A program made the position numbers and the translations under genes. A DNA stretch of 53,485 nucleotides, taken from Oscillospiraceae bacterium. Lineage in GTDB: Bacteria > Bacillota > Clostridia > Oscillospirales > Ruminococcaceae. Each line of letters begins with the position of its first letter. Within the stretch, counting starts at the first letter, position 1. Of the stretch, positions 26,495-35,720 are shown piece by piece. The notes below the pieces were generated by a model that was given only the letters and a program-made list of their open reading frames with translations, did not search any database and had not been told where the DNA came from. Location of the stretch: positions 1 through 53,485 of the forward strand of contig WRHO01000011.1 in assembly GCA_009783205.1 (NCBI GenBank). The letters are read 5' to 3'.

Positions 26495-27654
26495 CTGAAC
26501 CCCGCCCTTTCGTCATACTCGCCGAGCCAAGCGCGGTCGAGTCCTTCAACCATAGAAATGTCCCATTGTCTTCCGCCCCACCCCATGTTTTTATTGTGCA
26601 TTTTGTAAAAAGCGTCGGACATTTTGTATTTCATAAACCCCGTTTCTGTTTTGCCGCCGTTTTCCCTATTGCTTATAAAGGCGTCGGTATCCATATCGGT
26701 GCTTTCCCCGGGGCGAATCCGTCGCGCAACTATTATTAGCCGCATTTTATCCAAAATAGTAAAGTCACAGGTAGAAAGGGTTAATATTTCATCTCCGTAT
26801 TTTAAATCTACGCCGGTATAATAATGGCTTCGGTCGAGCGATTCAACTACATATTCGTAAAAATCATCTTTTGTGGGGAAATATACCCTTCGCCAATAAT
26901 CGAAGAATTTTCCGTATATATCCGTTACGTGGGTTTGATAAACCGCGAAAATTTTATAGACGCCCGGTTCATAAAGTGTATCGAAATTAATTAAGGGGTG
27001 TTCCTTTAAAAAGGGAAACCCTTCCGTGGTCATACTGTCGCGATAATTCACCAACGGTTGAAACTTATTCTTACTCATCAAGTTATGACCGTGAATAATT
27101 GTGTTATGCGGGCGCGAGGTGGGTGTAAATTCGCCGAATTTGTCGGCGAAAATTGTACCGTTTTTTGTTTCCTCGCCGTTAAAATCGTGATTTAAATACC
27201 AGTCGTTCGATTTATCCCCCTGGCTTTGTACAACGGGATAATCAATAACCGAGTCAATTGATAAATACCCGACAAATTCGGAATTATCGTCGTAAAACTT
27301 TTTATACTTTTCGAGAATTTTAATCTCCTGTGAATTATTAGAAATATTTGAGCCGGTAATCGCAGTGCCGGGAATAGAAATTGTTATCATGTTGTCACAA
27401 TCGTTATCTACATCAAAATAACCCGAATTTAAATCCGCGTCATGATTCCCAAAATAAAAGTTTATAATCAAAACGACAGAAACGGTCAACGCCAATACCG
27501 ATACCAAAAAAACAACCTTCCGTATTTTATCCGACAAAGAGTCCCCGCTCCACGGGAAAAGCCCCGACGCTACAAATACAAGTATATTTTCTTTTTGCTT
27601 TTTTCTTCTTTTTTGCCCGTAAGTGTATTTTCTGCGGATATCTAATTCAGGCAT
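26491..27654 (-). CDS. Class B sortase 1
   Basis: A 387-residue class B sortase, fourth in transcription order. It has a basic cytoplasmic N-terminus (residues 1-45), one membrane helix (about 48-70) and the sortase fold. The catalytic His is in NTIIHGHNL, the Cys in LSTCDF and the Arg in LIIVARRIR. Class B sortases join an NPxTx-type substrate to peptidoglycan or polymerise pilins. It lacks the usual acidic insertion found in its sisters after LSTC. Couples to the SpoIID gene by a four-base overlap. Confidence 0.9.
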   Translation of the reverse strand: MPELDIRRKYTYGQKRRKKQKENILVFVASGLFPWSGDSLSDKIRKVVFLVSVLALTVSVVLIINFYFGNHDADLNSGYFDVDNDCDNMITISIPGTAITGSNISNNSQEIKILEKYKKFYDDNSEFVGYLSIDSVIDYPVVQSQGDKSNDWYLNHDFNGEETKNGTIFADKFGEFTPTSRPHNTIIHGHNLMSKNKFQPLVNYRDSMTTEGFPFLKEHPLINFDTLYEPGVYKIFAVYQTHVTDIYGKFFDYWRRVYFPTKDDFYEYVVESLDRSHYYTGVDLKYGDEILTLSTCDFTILDKMRLIIVARRIRPGESTDMDTDAFISNRENGGKTETGFMKYKMSDAFYKMHNKNMGWGGRQWDISMVEGLDRAWLGEYDERAGFS

Positions 27655-27667
27655 GGCGATTCACCTC

Positions 27668-28651
27668 CTATCGGTTTGTGTTCGCGCTTGTTTCTTTGTA
27701 TCCCTTTAAGTATTTTTTTGTGTTCCAAACCCGCCCGTTCCATGAATCCCCTATAACCTGTGATTCATATTTGAAACGAAGAACTCCGGTATTATGCTTT
27801 GCCTTTTCTAAGTCAACCTCTGCGCTCTCGCCCTCGCGAACCTTTCGCGCAAACACAACGCAGCGAGAATCTACATCTTCTCCGTAAGGATAAAGACAGG
27901 TTGAAAGCGTTGCGATTTTATCGCCGTATTCAATATCGACGTCTGTGAAAAGAACGCTTCTGTCCATTATTTTGAGAATATAATCGTAAAACTTATCCTC
28001 GTTTTTAAAGCCTATATAATCCCAATAACGGAAAACCTCTCCGTATTTTTCTTTAGTGTTCATTAAAACACAGGCGAATATTTTCCATTCTGCTTTTTCA
28101 TACATAGTATCAATATTAACAACGGGATACTTTTTATAATAACTCAAGGTTCCGTCTACGGTCGACCTGTAATAATTGCTCAATGCGGCAAAATAGGTGT
28201 TTTTTGCCGAGTTATGACCGTATATAAGGATATTGTCCGAGGTTTCGAGTCGATTGAATTTAACCCTATAATCTGCGGTTATACACGATTCGTATAAATC
28301 AACATTTCCGTCAAAATCGTGTAACATATAATAATCGTTGTCGTTACCTTGCATTATTGGGTAATTAATCCTTGTGTCGCCCAATCGAATCCAACCTACA
28401 ACATCGTTGTTCTTCTCCCACCACTCCAAATAATCCGGAAGCATTTTTGGCGGCTCGGTTACCGGCGGCTCCGTTTCGGGCGCGTCGGTTTCGAGTTCAA
28501 AGCGCGTTGCTTCGGGAGGCGGCGCGGGTTCCGGTTCGCTTTTTTTACAAGCCGTTAATGATATGCAAAATGCCGCGGCTAAAGTAAAAGCCGTTATTTT
28601 GCGTATATTCGCCAATATTCTGTCAAATTTAAAAATTATAAAATTCATCAA
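27668..28651 (-). CDS. Class B sortase 2 with lipobox
   Basis: A 327-residue class B sortase. The N-terminus has a hydrophobic helix ending in SLTACKK, a good lipobox, so the mature protein would start at a lipidated Cys (residue 34) followed by a Pro-rich spacer. The sortase triad is intact: NILIYGHNS, LSTCLYPYG, CVVFARKVR. Lipoprotein sortases are unusual; most are transmembrane. It overlaps the preceding gene by 23 bases. Confidence 0.88.
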   Translation of the reverse strand: MMNFIIFKFDRILANIRKITAFTLAAAFCISLTACKKSEPEPAPPPEATRFELETDAPETEPPVTEPPKMLPDYLEWWEKNNDVVGWIRLGDTRINYPIMQGNDNDYYMLHDFDGNVDLYESCITADYRVKFNRLETSDNILIYGHNSAKNTYFAALSNYYRSTVDGTLSYYKKYPVVNIDTMYEKAEWKIFACVLMNTKEKYGEVFRYWDYIGFKNEDKFYDYILKIMDRSVLFTDVDIEYGDKIATLSTCLYPYGEDVDSRCVVFARKVREGESAEVDLEKAKHNTGVLRFKYESQVIGDSWNGRVWNTKKYLKGYKETSANTNR

Positions 28652-29735
28652 ATCCCTTTACCTTTGAGGTGTCCCAGCTTCTTCCGCCCCATTCGCCCCC
28701 CTGTCTCGAATAATAAAGGTCAAAATATCGCGGCGACGGATTGACATATGCGGAGGATGTGTCAACCGAGGGGTCTTCGCCCTCTCTGACTCGTCGGGCA
28801 ATAACCACAACCCTGCTCTCTATATCTCTGCCGAACGGAAAAAAACAAGTTGAAAGGGTAAGAAGCTCGTCGCCGTATTCGATGTCTACGTCGGTATAAA
28901 AAACGCTCCTGTCCATTACGTCGCCTATATAATCATAAAACTCGCCCTTTGTATCGAAATATCGTCTTTGATAATAATTAAAAACCTCACCGTGTTCTTC
29001 GTTAATGTTCAAATACATAGTTGCGAATATTTTATATGTGCTTCTCTCTTTTTCATAGACGGTTGTAAAATCAATAGTGGGGTTATTATAATACGCCGCC
29101 GACAAATCCTTTCCGCCGGGTTCCGTGAAATAATTGACTAAATAAGCAAAGCCCGCGCCCGAACTCATATTGTGTCCGTATATAACGGCATTATCGGGGC
29201 GTTTTTTATTAACAATCGGTGTGTGCCAGTCGACGAAAAGCGAACCCAAATCGCTGTAGTTTCTGTCAAAGTCGCGTTTAAGGTAATAAGAATTTCCGGT
29301 ATACCCTAATGTATCCATATGGTCAAATTCATCCTCGAGGAATTGCATAACGGGATAGTCAACAACTGTATCGCCGATTTTTAACCACCCGACAAAATGA
29401 TTATTTCGCGCGTGCATTTCTTCCCAGTCGATGAGAACGGTTGCGTCTTCGTCCTCGTCCGACTCCATGTCGGGGAGCTCGGACGGCGCGGAAAGCTTTA
29501 CTATTGTATTAGGGAGCCATTCGCGTCCGGGGTCGGGAATGGGTTTATTCGCATTCGATATCAACACCGCGATAATTATAATCAAACAAATCGCAAGTAC
29601 GGAAACCGAAACCCAAAATATAATTTTGTTTATTTTGCCTATTTTTTTTATGTATACAGAAGAAGCGTTTTCCTCTGTATTCAACTCGTTATTTGCTTTT
29701 TTTGCATCAGGTCTGTTTTTAATATTATTACTCAT
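28629..29735 (-). CDS. Class B sortase 3
   Basis: A 368-residue class B sortase with a cytoplasmic stretch, one membrane helix (about residues 34-58), an acidic spacer (ESDEDED-type) and an intact catalytic triad (NAVIYGHNM, LSTCFFPFG, VVVIARRVR). The C-terminus (YYSRQGGEWGGRSWD) shares a W-G-G-R-x-W-D end motif with the sister sortases. Second in transcription order. Confidence 0.9.
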   Translation of the reverse strand: MSNNIKNRPDAKKANNELNTEENASSVYIKKIGKINKIIFWVSVSVLAICLIIIIAVLISNANKPIPDPGREWLPNTIVKLSAPSELPDMESDEDEDATVLIDWEEMHARNNHFVGWLKIGDTVVDYPVMQFLEDEFDHMDTLGYTGNSYYLKRDFDRNYSDLGSLFVDWHTPIVNKKRPDNAVIYGHNMSSGAGFAYLVNYFTEPGGKDLSAAYYNNPTIDFTTVYEKERSTYKIFATMYLNINEEHGEVFNYYQRRYFDTKGEFYDYIGDVMDRSVFYTDVDIEYGDELLTLSTCFFPFGRDIESRVVVIARRVREGEDPSVDTSSAYVNPSPRYFDLYYSRQGGEWGGRSWDTSKVKGFDEFYNF

Positions 29736-29758
29736 AAAAACACCTCGCCAAATATATT

Positions 29759-31378
29759 TCAGCCTTTATAACCTTTTAAATATTTCTCGGCGTCCCATAC
29801 CCGCCCGTTCCATACGTCGCCGTATATTTGCTTTTCCTTGTCGAACCTTAATACACCGGTGTTGTATTTCGCTTTGTCGAAGTCTACGTCTTTGCTTTCG
29901 CCGGGGCGAACCTTTCGCGCAAAGGTAACAACCCTTGTGTCAACGCCGGTCATAGGCCAGTAACAGGTAGACATGGTTAAAAGCTTATCGCCGTATTCCA
30001 AATCAACATCGGTGAAAAGAACGCTCCTGTCCATTACTTCGAGTATATAATCGTTAAATTCGTCCTCGTCCTCAAACTCGGTGACGTTCCAATATTGGAA
30101 AACGTCGCCAAATTCCTCCTGCGTATTGAACAAAACGCTCGCAAAAACCTTCCACTCGGCTTTTTCATAACGCGTATCAAAATTTATAATTGGGTGTTCC
30201 TTATAAAAGCTCAACGTGCTGTCTACCGTTTTCCTGTAATAATTACTGAGCGCGGCAAAATAATATCCCGTAGTTATGTTATGACCATACAGTATTGTGT
30301 TATCGGAAATGTCGAATCCGTCTAACTTATTTCTGAAGTCGGCGAATATCCACCCCCCCTTGCTCGGATTATGGTCAAAGTCGTAATCAAGATAATAATC
30401 GTTGTTATCGGTCTGAAGCACCGCATAATCAATTTTCGTATCCTTAATCTCTATATAACCCACAACGTCGTTGTTCTTTTCCCATAAAGCGTTGAAAAAA
30501 CGCGGCTCTCTGTTGAAGGGGTCTTCGCCTATATCTATTGTCATATCCTTATCCTTCTTAAGGTCGCTGTTAATCCTGTTAGCGCGCCATTCGTTGAACA
30601 TATCTACGCCTAAGGTTGACGCAAAGTATATAAAGCTTATCAGAGCGGCTGTAAAAATTAATTTGCGCGTGCTTTCTAACGCACCGTCCCCTTTAACCGG
30701 AACAAATGACGTTACCGCTCGTGTGAACGGGGAATTGCGTTTTCCGCGCGCATCGCCTATAGCCGGGTAGCTGATACAATAAACCATCGCCAAAAGCCCC
30801 GCCAATAAAGCCAAATACGTAAAAAGCGTCAATTCCAAAACGGTTACGCCCGCTTTTGCATTAATTGTGCTAATCGCATAAAAAAACACAATCGGGGTTG
30901 CCGCTCCCAAACCGAAGCCTAAAAACGCAAATGGGGCGCGGGCTTTACTTTTGCCGAAAACTATTGACAAAATTAACGCCGCTAAAGCGAGTATAAGCAT
31001 TATCAAAACTAAAATAAAGATTCCCTTAAACCCCGTAAACCACGCCTCAAACTCGGCTAATGACTCAAGCTGAAGCTCTGTCGGGGTTGACGTCATGGGC
31101 TGTACAATTTGGAATAACAGTTTGCTTAGCTCGTCTATTGATGTAACGAGGCTTAATTTATTAAAACTCAACGTCTCCTCAATACCGAGATTATCCGCTC
31201 CGATTTTTACCCAGTCCAACAACGATAAAACGGCAAGCGGTATCATACCCGCTAAAATAAGAAGGATTCTTGCACCGTTGTTCTTAGGTGTAATCCATTC
31301 AATATAAGCTATCGGGTTCTTATTGGATTCGCGGACTTTTCCTCTTGCGCGCGGGCGTTTATTGTAAGTTGATGTCAT
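29759..31378 (-). CDS. Class B sortase 4 with five-TM N-terminal module
   Basis: A 539-residue protein, first in the sortase operon. Five hydrophobic helices occupy about residues 35-265 (including ILLILAGMIPLAVLSLLDW and ILVLIMLILALAALILS), after which comes a class B sortase domain with intact triad (NTILYGHNI, LSTCxWP-type MSTCYWPM, VVTFARKVR). An odd number of helices from a cytoplasmic N-terminus places the sortase outside. Such multi-TM fusion is unusual; the membrane part could hold or feed the substrate. Confidence 0.88.
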   Translation of the reverse strand: MTSTYNKRPRARGKVRESNKNPIAYIEWITPKNNGARILLILAGMIPLAVLSLLDWVKIGADNLGIEETLSFNKLSLVTSIDELSKLLFQIVQPMTSTPTELQLESLAEFEAWFTGFKGIFILVLIMLILALAALILSIVFGKSKARAPFAFLGFGLGAATPIVFFYAISTINAKAGVTVLELTLFTYLALLAGLLAMVYCISYPAIGDARGKRNSPFTRAVTSFVPVKGDGALESTRKLIFTAALISFIYFASTLGVDMFNEWRANRINSDLKKDKDMTIDIGEDPFNREPRFFNALWEKNNDVVGYIEIKDTKIDYAVLQTDNNDYYLDYDFDHNPSKGGWIFADFRNKLDGFDISDNTILYGHNITTGYYFAALSNYYRKTVDSTLSFYKEHPIINFDTRYEKAEWKVFASVLFNTQEEFGDVFQYWNVTEFEDEDEFNDYILEVMDRSVLFTDVDLEYGDKLLTMSTCYWPMTGVDTRVVTFARKVRPGESKDVDFDKAKYNTGVLRFDKEKQIYGDVWNGRVWDAEKYLKGYKG

Positions 31379-31415
31379 AGCCGTTACTCCTCTCTTTCAA
31401 TTCAATCCTCTTAAT

Positions 31416-31904
31416 TCAATCTTCCAACAATTTTAACAACATAATTAACGCATTTTGCACCGCTTTAAGCCTAACCTCGTCTCTTTTTCCCGAAAATGCA
31501 AAACGCTCGACCTTAAAAACTTTTCCGCTAAGGTCAATAGCTATATACACCGTTCCGACCGGCTTTTCGAGGGTTCCGCCGCTCGGCCCGGCTATCCCGG
31601 TAATTCCGACGCCTATATCCGCGCCCGCGCGTTTACGTATCCCCGCCGCCATAAGCGACGCCGTTTGCTCCGATACCGCGCCGTAAGCCGTCAATACCTC
31701 GTCGGTCACATCTGTGTATTCGATTTTTGCCCAATTTGCATAGGTGACGACGCTCATATCTATGATGCCCGACGCGCCGTTTATTTCGGTAATTGCCGCC
31801 GCCGCCATTCCTCCGGTGCAACTTTCCGCGAAGGAAATTTTGAGTTTTCGCTCTTTTAACAAATCCACTACATCTTGTGCAAAAGAATAATTTTTATCGG
31901 TCAT
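31416..31904 (-). CDS. pncC: Nicotinamide-nucleotide amidohydrolase (CinA C-terminal type)
   Basis: A 162-residue protein of the CinA C-terminal (PncC) family, which deamidates NMN to nicotinate mononucleotide. Family signature: SFAESCTGGMAAAAITEINGAS near residue 24, here quoted in part as AESCTGG, and GITGIAGPSGG near residue 103. The start at 31904 was chosen because AGGGGG lies nine bases upstream. It lies upstream of the sortase operon and downstream of thiI. Confidence 0.93.
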   Translation of the reverse strand: MTDKNYSFAQDVVDLLKERKLKISFAESCTGGMAAAAITEINGASGIIDMSVVTYANWAKIEYTDVTDEVLTAYGAVSEQTASLMAAGIRKRAGADIGVGITGIAGPSGGTLEKPVGTVYIAIDLSGKVFKVERFAFSGKRDEVRLKAVQNALIMLLKLLED

Positions 31905-31936
31905 ATAAGAAGTCCCCCTGTGTTTCGGAAAAAGTT

Positions 31937-33121
31937 TCAAAAATCTTTAATTTGTGCTTTATTCACGGCATTTGTAACCAATTTGTAATAATCAAAACGC
32001 GATTCAATATTCTCCACGTCCTTGAGCTTCGGATTTGTTTTCGGGTGTTTTGGCGTAAACACCGTGCAACAGTCTTCGTAAGGCAGAACAGATATATCAA
32101 ATGTGCCGATTTTACGCGCAATTGCTATTATTTCGGTTTTGTCCATTCCGATAAGCGGACGAAGCACGGGAAGTTCCGCCGCTGCGTCTGTACAGGCGAT
32201 TGCCGATAAGGTTTGACTCGCAACCTGTCCCAAACATTCTCCCGTTATTAACCCGCCATAGACATTGTTCCCGCGCTCCAGCTTTTGTCTGTAAAGCAAA
32301 TTCGCCGCCTTTATCATCATTCGCCTTAATACAACCGTTGAATACTCCTCGGGACAGTTATCGCGAATCGCCTCTTGTACCTCGGTAAATTCTACACAGT
32401 GTAGGCGGGTATTAATCAAATAGCTTTTTAAAGCCGCACACAACGACTCCACCTTCATTAATGCGCGTTCGGAGGTGTACGGCGGACTTTGAAAATGAAG
32501 CGCGTCGATACGCAAGCCGCGTTTTGCAATCATATACGCGGCAACGGGACTGTCGAGACCTCCGGACAACATTAAAAGCGACGCGCCGGAGCTTCCCACC
32601 GGAATACCGCCCGCACCCGTAATTCTCTCCGGGTTGAGGTATGCCGCCTTATCCCGAATTTCAAGTAATATCACGACCTCGGGATTGTGAACGTCGACCT
32701 TTAAATGCGGGAAGGCGTTTAAAATTTCCCCGCCTAACTCTTTTTGTATTTGGGGGGTATTCATAGGGAAGGTTTTATCCGACCGCTTTGCTTCGACTTT
32801 AAAGCTTTTGGCGTGATTAAGCGATTTTTCCAAATACGGCATACCGTCTTTTATAATTGCGTTAAAATCCTTAGGCAAAACTTTACATTTTTGAATAGCC
32901 GCCAACCCAAACACCTTTGACAATCGCGCAACCGTTTCATCTAAATCGACATTTCCTTTGCCTTTAGGTTCAATATATAGTGTTGACTGAATTCTGTCAT
33001 AATTAAACTCCCCCAAATCTGCGAGCGTCTTTTTTATATTTTTGATGAGAATATTTTCGAAAGTTCGTTTATTAAGTCCTTTTAAGGCGATTTCTCCATA
33101 TTTTGCCATTATTATTTCCAT
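31937..33121 (-). CDS. thiI: tRNA 4-thiouridine synthetase ThiI
   Basis: ThiI adenylates U8 of tRNA and transfers sulfur from a cysteine desulfurase. The 394-residue protein has an N-terminal ferredoxin-like/THUMP region and a PP-loop ATPase domain with SGGLDSPVAAY (about residue 185). There is no rhodanese domain after it, as in most Firmicutes. The start at 33121 overlaps the cysteine desulfurase stop by ten bases, with GGGGG seven bases upstream. Confidence 0.97.
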   Translation of the reverse strand: MEIIMAKYGEIALKGLNKRTFENILIKNIKKTLADLGEFNYDRIQSTLYIEPKGKGNVDLDETVARLSKVFGLAAIQKCKVLPKDFNAIIKDGMPYLEKSLNHAKSFKVEAKRSDKTFPMNTPQIQKELGGEILNAFPHLKVDVHNPEVVILLEIRDKAAYLNPERITGAGGIPVGSSGASLLMLSGGLDSPVAAYMIAKRGLRIDALHFQSPPYTSERALMKVESLCAALKSYLINTRLHCVEFTEVQEAIRDNCPEEYSTVVLRRMMIKAANLLYRQKLERGNNVYGGLITGECLGQVASQTLSAIACTDAAAELPVLRPLIGMDKTEIIAIARKIGTFDISVLPYEDCCTVFTPKHPKTNPKLKDVENIESRFDYYKLVTNAVNKAQIKDF

Positions 33122-34164
33122 CTTTTTACCCCCTTTTCCAATACATTTAGAAATGTATCAACCTCGTCGAGTGTATTCTGCCGCCCAAAGCTTATGCGTA
33201 TCGCCGTATCTATATCTTTATCGGGTATTCCGTAAGCGGGGAGGATTTTGCTTTTCTTCCCCTTTGAACAAGCCGAACCGCTCGAAACATATATATTGTG
33301 TTCCGCTAAAAAATGCAGCATTATTTCGCTCTTAACCCCGCACGAAAAATTTACTATATCGGGAACACATTCGGAAATACGGCCGTTAATCTTTAGATTC
33401 AAAATATTTAATCCGGAAATTAAACGGTCGCACAGAGGTTTTATATCGGGTTTTTCCGCAACGGTTGCATCTACCGCCGCCCCAAAAGCCGCTATTAAAG
33501 CGGTTGGCTCGGTTCCGGGACGAAGCCCCTTTTGCTGTCCCCCCCCGCGCAACATAGGGTTAAGCCTTATTCCGTCACCGACAAACAACCCGCCGACGCC
33601 CGTCAACCCGCCGATTTTGTGTGCCGAAACGCTGATTAAATCGGCATCGAGCGGCACATTCTTTAAAAAACCCTGTACCCCGTCAACATGAATTATACAG
33701 GCGGGGAACCTTTTCTTTATTTCGGCAAAAATTTGCTTTGTGTCAACTATAAACCCCGTTTCTCCGCAAACCGACGTAACGCTTACTAATGCGGTACTGT
33801 CATCAACCGCCTCGATTATTTGTGAAGGGAAAACGCGTACCGTATTATCTCCCGTCCCTATGACATTATCCACGCTCGGGTGTTCAATTGTTGTGGTTAC
33901 CGTTTTTGTTTTCCCGCGTTGTTTTACGGAATTGATAATCGCCATGTTGTTGCTCTCTGTCGCGCCCGATGTAAATATAAAGCTTCCGTTTTTCGGAAGT
34001 TCCTTGAGTATTGTTCCGCGAGCGGCGGTGATAACCTTCTCCGCTTCAATCCCGCCCTTATGAAGCGCGGCGGGATTTGAAAAATGTTCCTTTGCAATTT
34101 TATTGAAGGCTTCGAGCGTTTTTTTCAGCGGCATTGCCGAAGCCGCGTTATCAAAATAAATCAT
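33112..34164 (-). CDS. Cysteine desulfurase partner of ThiI (NifZ/NifS-type)
   Basis: A PLP-dependent desulfurase of about 350 residues that supplies persulfide sulfur. Visible motifs: MIYFDNAASA at the N-terminus, SGATESNN (PLP-phosphate loop), SVSAHKIGGLTGVGGLF (PLP Lys) and the active-site Cys in SSGSACSKGKK. The coupling to thiI by overlap matches the B. subtilis nifZ-thiI pair. An alternative ATG nine bases up is possible. A TATAAT lies just before the start, so the mRNA may be nearly leaderless. Confidence 0.95.
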   Translation of the reverse strand: MIYFDNAASAMPLKKTLEAFNKIAKEHFSNPAALHKGGIEAEKVITAARGTILKELPKNGSFIFTSGATESNNMAIINSVKQRGKTKTVTTTIEHPSVDNVIGTGDNTVRVFPSQIIEAVDDSTALVSVTSVCGETGFIVDTKQIFAEIKKRFPACIIHVDGVQGFLKNVPLDADLISVSAHKIGGLTGVGGLFVGDGIRLNPMLRGGGQQKGLRPGTEPTALIAAFGAAVDATVAEKPDIKPLCDRLISGLNILNLKINGRISECVPDIVNFSCGVKSEIMLHFLAEHNIYVSSGSACSKGKKSKILPAYGIPDKDIDTAIRISFGRQNTLDEVDTFLNVLEKGVKRWK

Positions 34165-34287
34165 AAATCCCATTATAACACTATAAAACAAAAAAATAAA
34201 GTATATTTGACAAAAAACGCGAAAAAATAAATATATAGAATTAGGGGAATGACTATATAGCCCCCTTAAAGAAAGGCAATTTTAAAT

Positions 34288-35646
34288 ATGTATAAATTTA
34301 TAAAAATGACAAAAAGGGGATTTATCCGCTTAATTTCCTTTTTATTAGTGACCGCCGTCGCTTTTGCGGTTATGTCGTGGGTCAATCATTCGCGCATAGT
34401 TCAGGCAAAAAGACACATCGAATACGGATATCTTCGTTCGCTCGAAAACCTGTCTCTAAGCATTGACAAAATAAAGAACAGCCTTAATAAGGGCATTTAT
34501 TCAAATTCACCACACACCCTTTATGACCTTTCGGGAAAAATGGCGAGCGATGCATCGAGCGCGAAAATGTCGCTTTCACAGCTTCCCGTTACCGAGCTTA
34601 ATCTCGATAAAACCAACCGTTTTCTGTCACAGGTCGGAAACTATTCAAACAGCCTTGCGCGTAAGTTTGCAAACGGTGAAGACCTCTCGACCGGCGATAG
34701 GGATAGTCTTTCTACGCTCTTAGAACACGCCGAATCGTTGTCTGACGAGTTGTACGGAATTGAAAATATGGTTGCGGGGGGACATCTTACCTTTGACGAG
34801 GTTGTAAAAAATTCAAATCTTGTCGGCGAAACGGGAGAAAGCTACCCCGGACACGTTTCGAGCGGGTTTGAAAACATGGAGAATCTATTTGAAGAATATC
34901 CTTCATTAGTCTATGACGGCCCGTTTTCCGACCATATAATGCAACAGGAGCCGCTTCTCATAAAAGGGAAAGAGGCGGTAAGCAAGGAGAAATCTCTCGA
35001 AACCGCAAAAACCGTATCCGGCTCTGATTCTCTTGAATATGCGAGCGACCAGGCGGGAAAAATACCGTCATACACCTATGCCGACGGTGATACAACCGTT
35101 TCGATTACGCAAGACGGCGGATTTTTTGTCTATATGCTTAAGTATCGGGAAATTGGCGAAAAGGCAATCAGCACAGACAGAGCCGTACAAATTGCCGAGG
35201 AATATCTTAAAAGCATAGGGTATACCGATATGACGCAAACCTATTACGCATTAAACGGAGGTGTTTGTACCGTTAATTTTGCGGGATTGTACGGGGACGT
35301 AACGGTTTATACAGACCTCATTAAAATAGAAATTGCATTAGACGACGGTGAGGTTATGGCGTTCGATGCGCGCGGCTTCATCACGGCGCACTATGACCGA
35401 CCGCTCGGAGACCCCGCCATTACCGAGGAACAGGCTATGGGCTTTTTAAGCGAGTCGCTCGATGTTCAAAACGCTAAATTGGCGGTTATCCCGTCGTCCG
35501 GTGAATATGAAATACTTTGCTATGAGTTTTCTTGTACGTCAAAAAATAGCGGTAATCAAGTTCTCGTTTATATAAACGCAGAATCGGGTTATGAAGAAAA
35601 AATCATGCTTATGCGAGTCGGCGACAACGGTACCGTGGTCGTATAA
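34288..35646 (+). CDS. ypeB: Germination protein YpeB
   Basis: YpeB is made in the forespore and is needed for correct deposition and activity of the germination lytic enzyme SleB. The 452-residue product has an N-terminal membrane anchor (about residues 13-30), a coiled helical region, and C-terminal PepSY-like repeats (AVQIAEEYLKSIGYTDM, then TEEQAMGFLSESL). No sleB lies beside it, unlike in Bacillus. Confidence 0.93.
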   Translation: MYKFIKMTKRGFIRLISFLLVTAVAFAVMSWVNHSRIVQAKRHIEYGYLRSLENLSLSIDKIKNSLNKGIYSNSPHTLYDLSGKMASDASSAKMSLSQLPVTELNLDKTNRFLSQVGNYSNSLARKFANGEDLSTGDRDSLSTLLEHAESLSDELYGIENMVAGGHLTFDEVVKNSNLVGETGESYPGHVSSGFENMENLFEEYPSLVYDGPFSDHIMQQEPLLIKGKEAVSKEKSLETAKTVSGSDSLEYASDQAGKIPSYTYADGDTTVSITQDGGFFVYMLKYREIGEKAISTDRAVQIAEEYLKSIGYTDMTQTYYALNGGVCTVNFAGLYGDVTVYTDLIKIEIALDDGEVMAFDARGFITAHYDRPLGDPAITEEQAMGFLSESLDVQNAKLAVIPSSGEYEILCYEFSCTSKNSGNQVLVYINAESGYEEKIMLMRVGDNGTVVV

Positions 35647-35654
35647 CAAATTAT

Positions 35655-35699
35655 AAAACTCCCTGAATAATGTAAGAAATACGTTATTCAGGGAGTTTT
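35655..35699. terminator. Strong bidirectional terminator after ypeB
   Basis: AAAACTCCCTGAATAA (35655-35670) and TTATTCAGGGAGTTTT (35684-35699): a perfect 16-bp stem with a 13-base loop, between convergent genes. Confidence 0.95.
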
Positions 35700-35720
35700 A
35701 CTTAGAAGTTGTGTCTATAC

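Noticed and set aside
34201-34240. TTGACA with TATAT-like boxes before ypeB
   Set aside because: Spacing is 19-21 bases, and the gene is expected to use a forespore sigma factor; no convincing sigma-G site was found.
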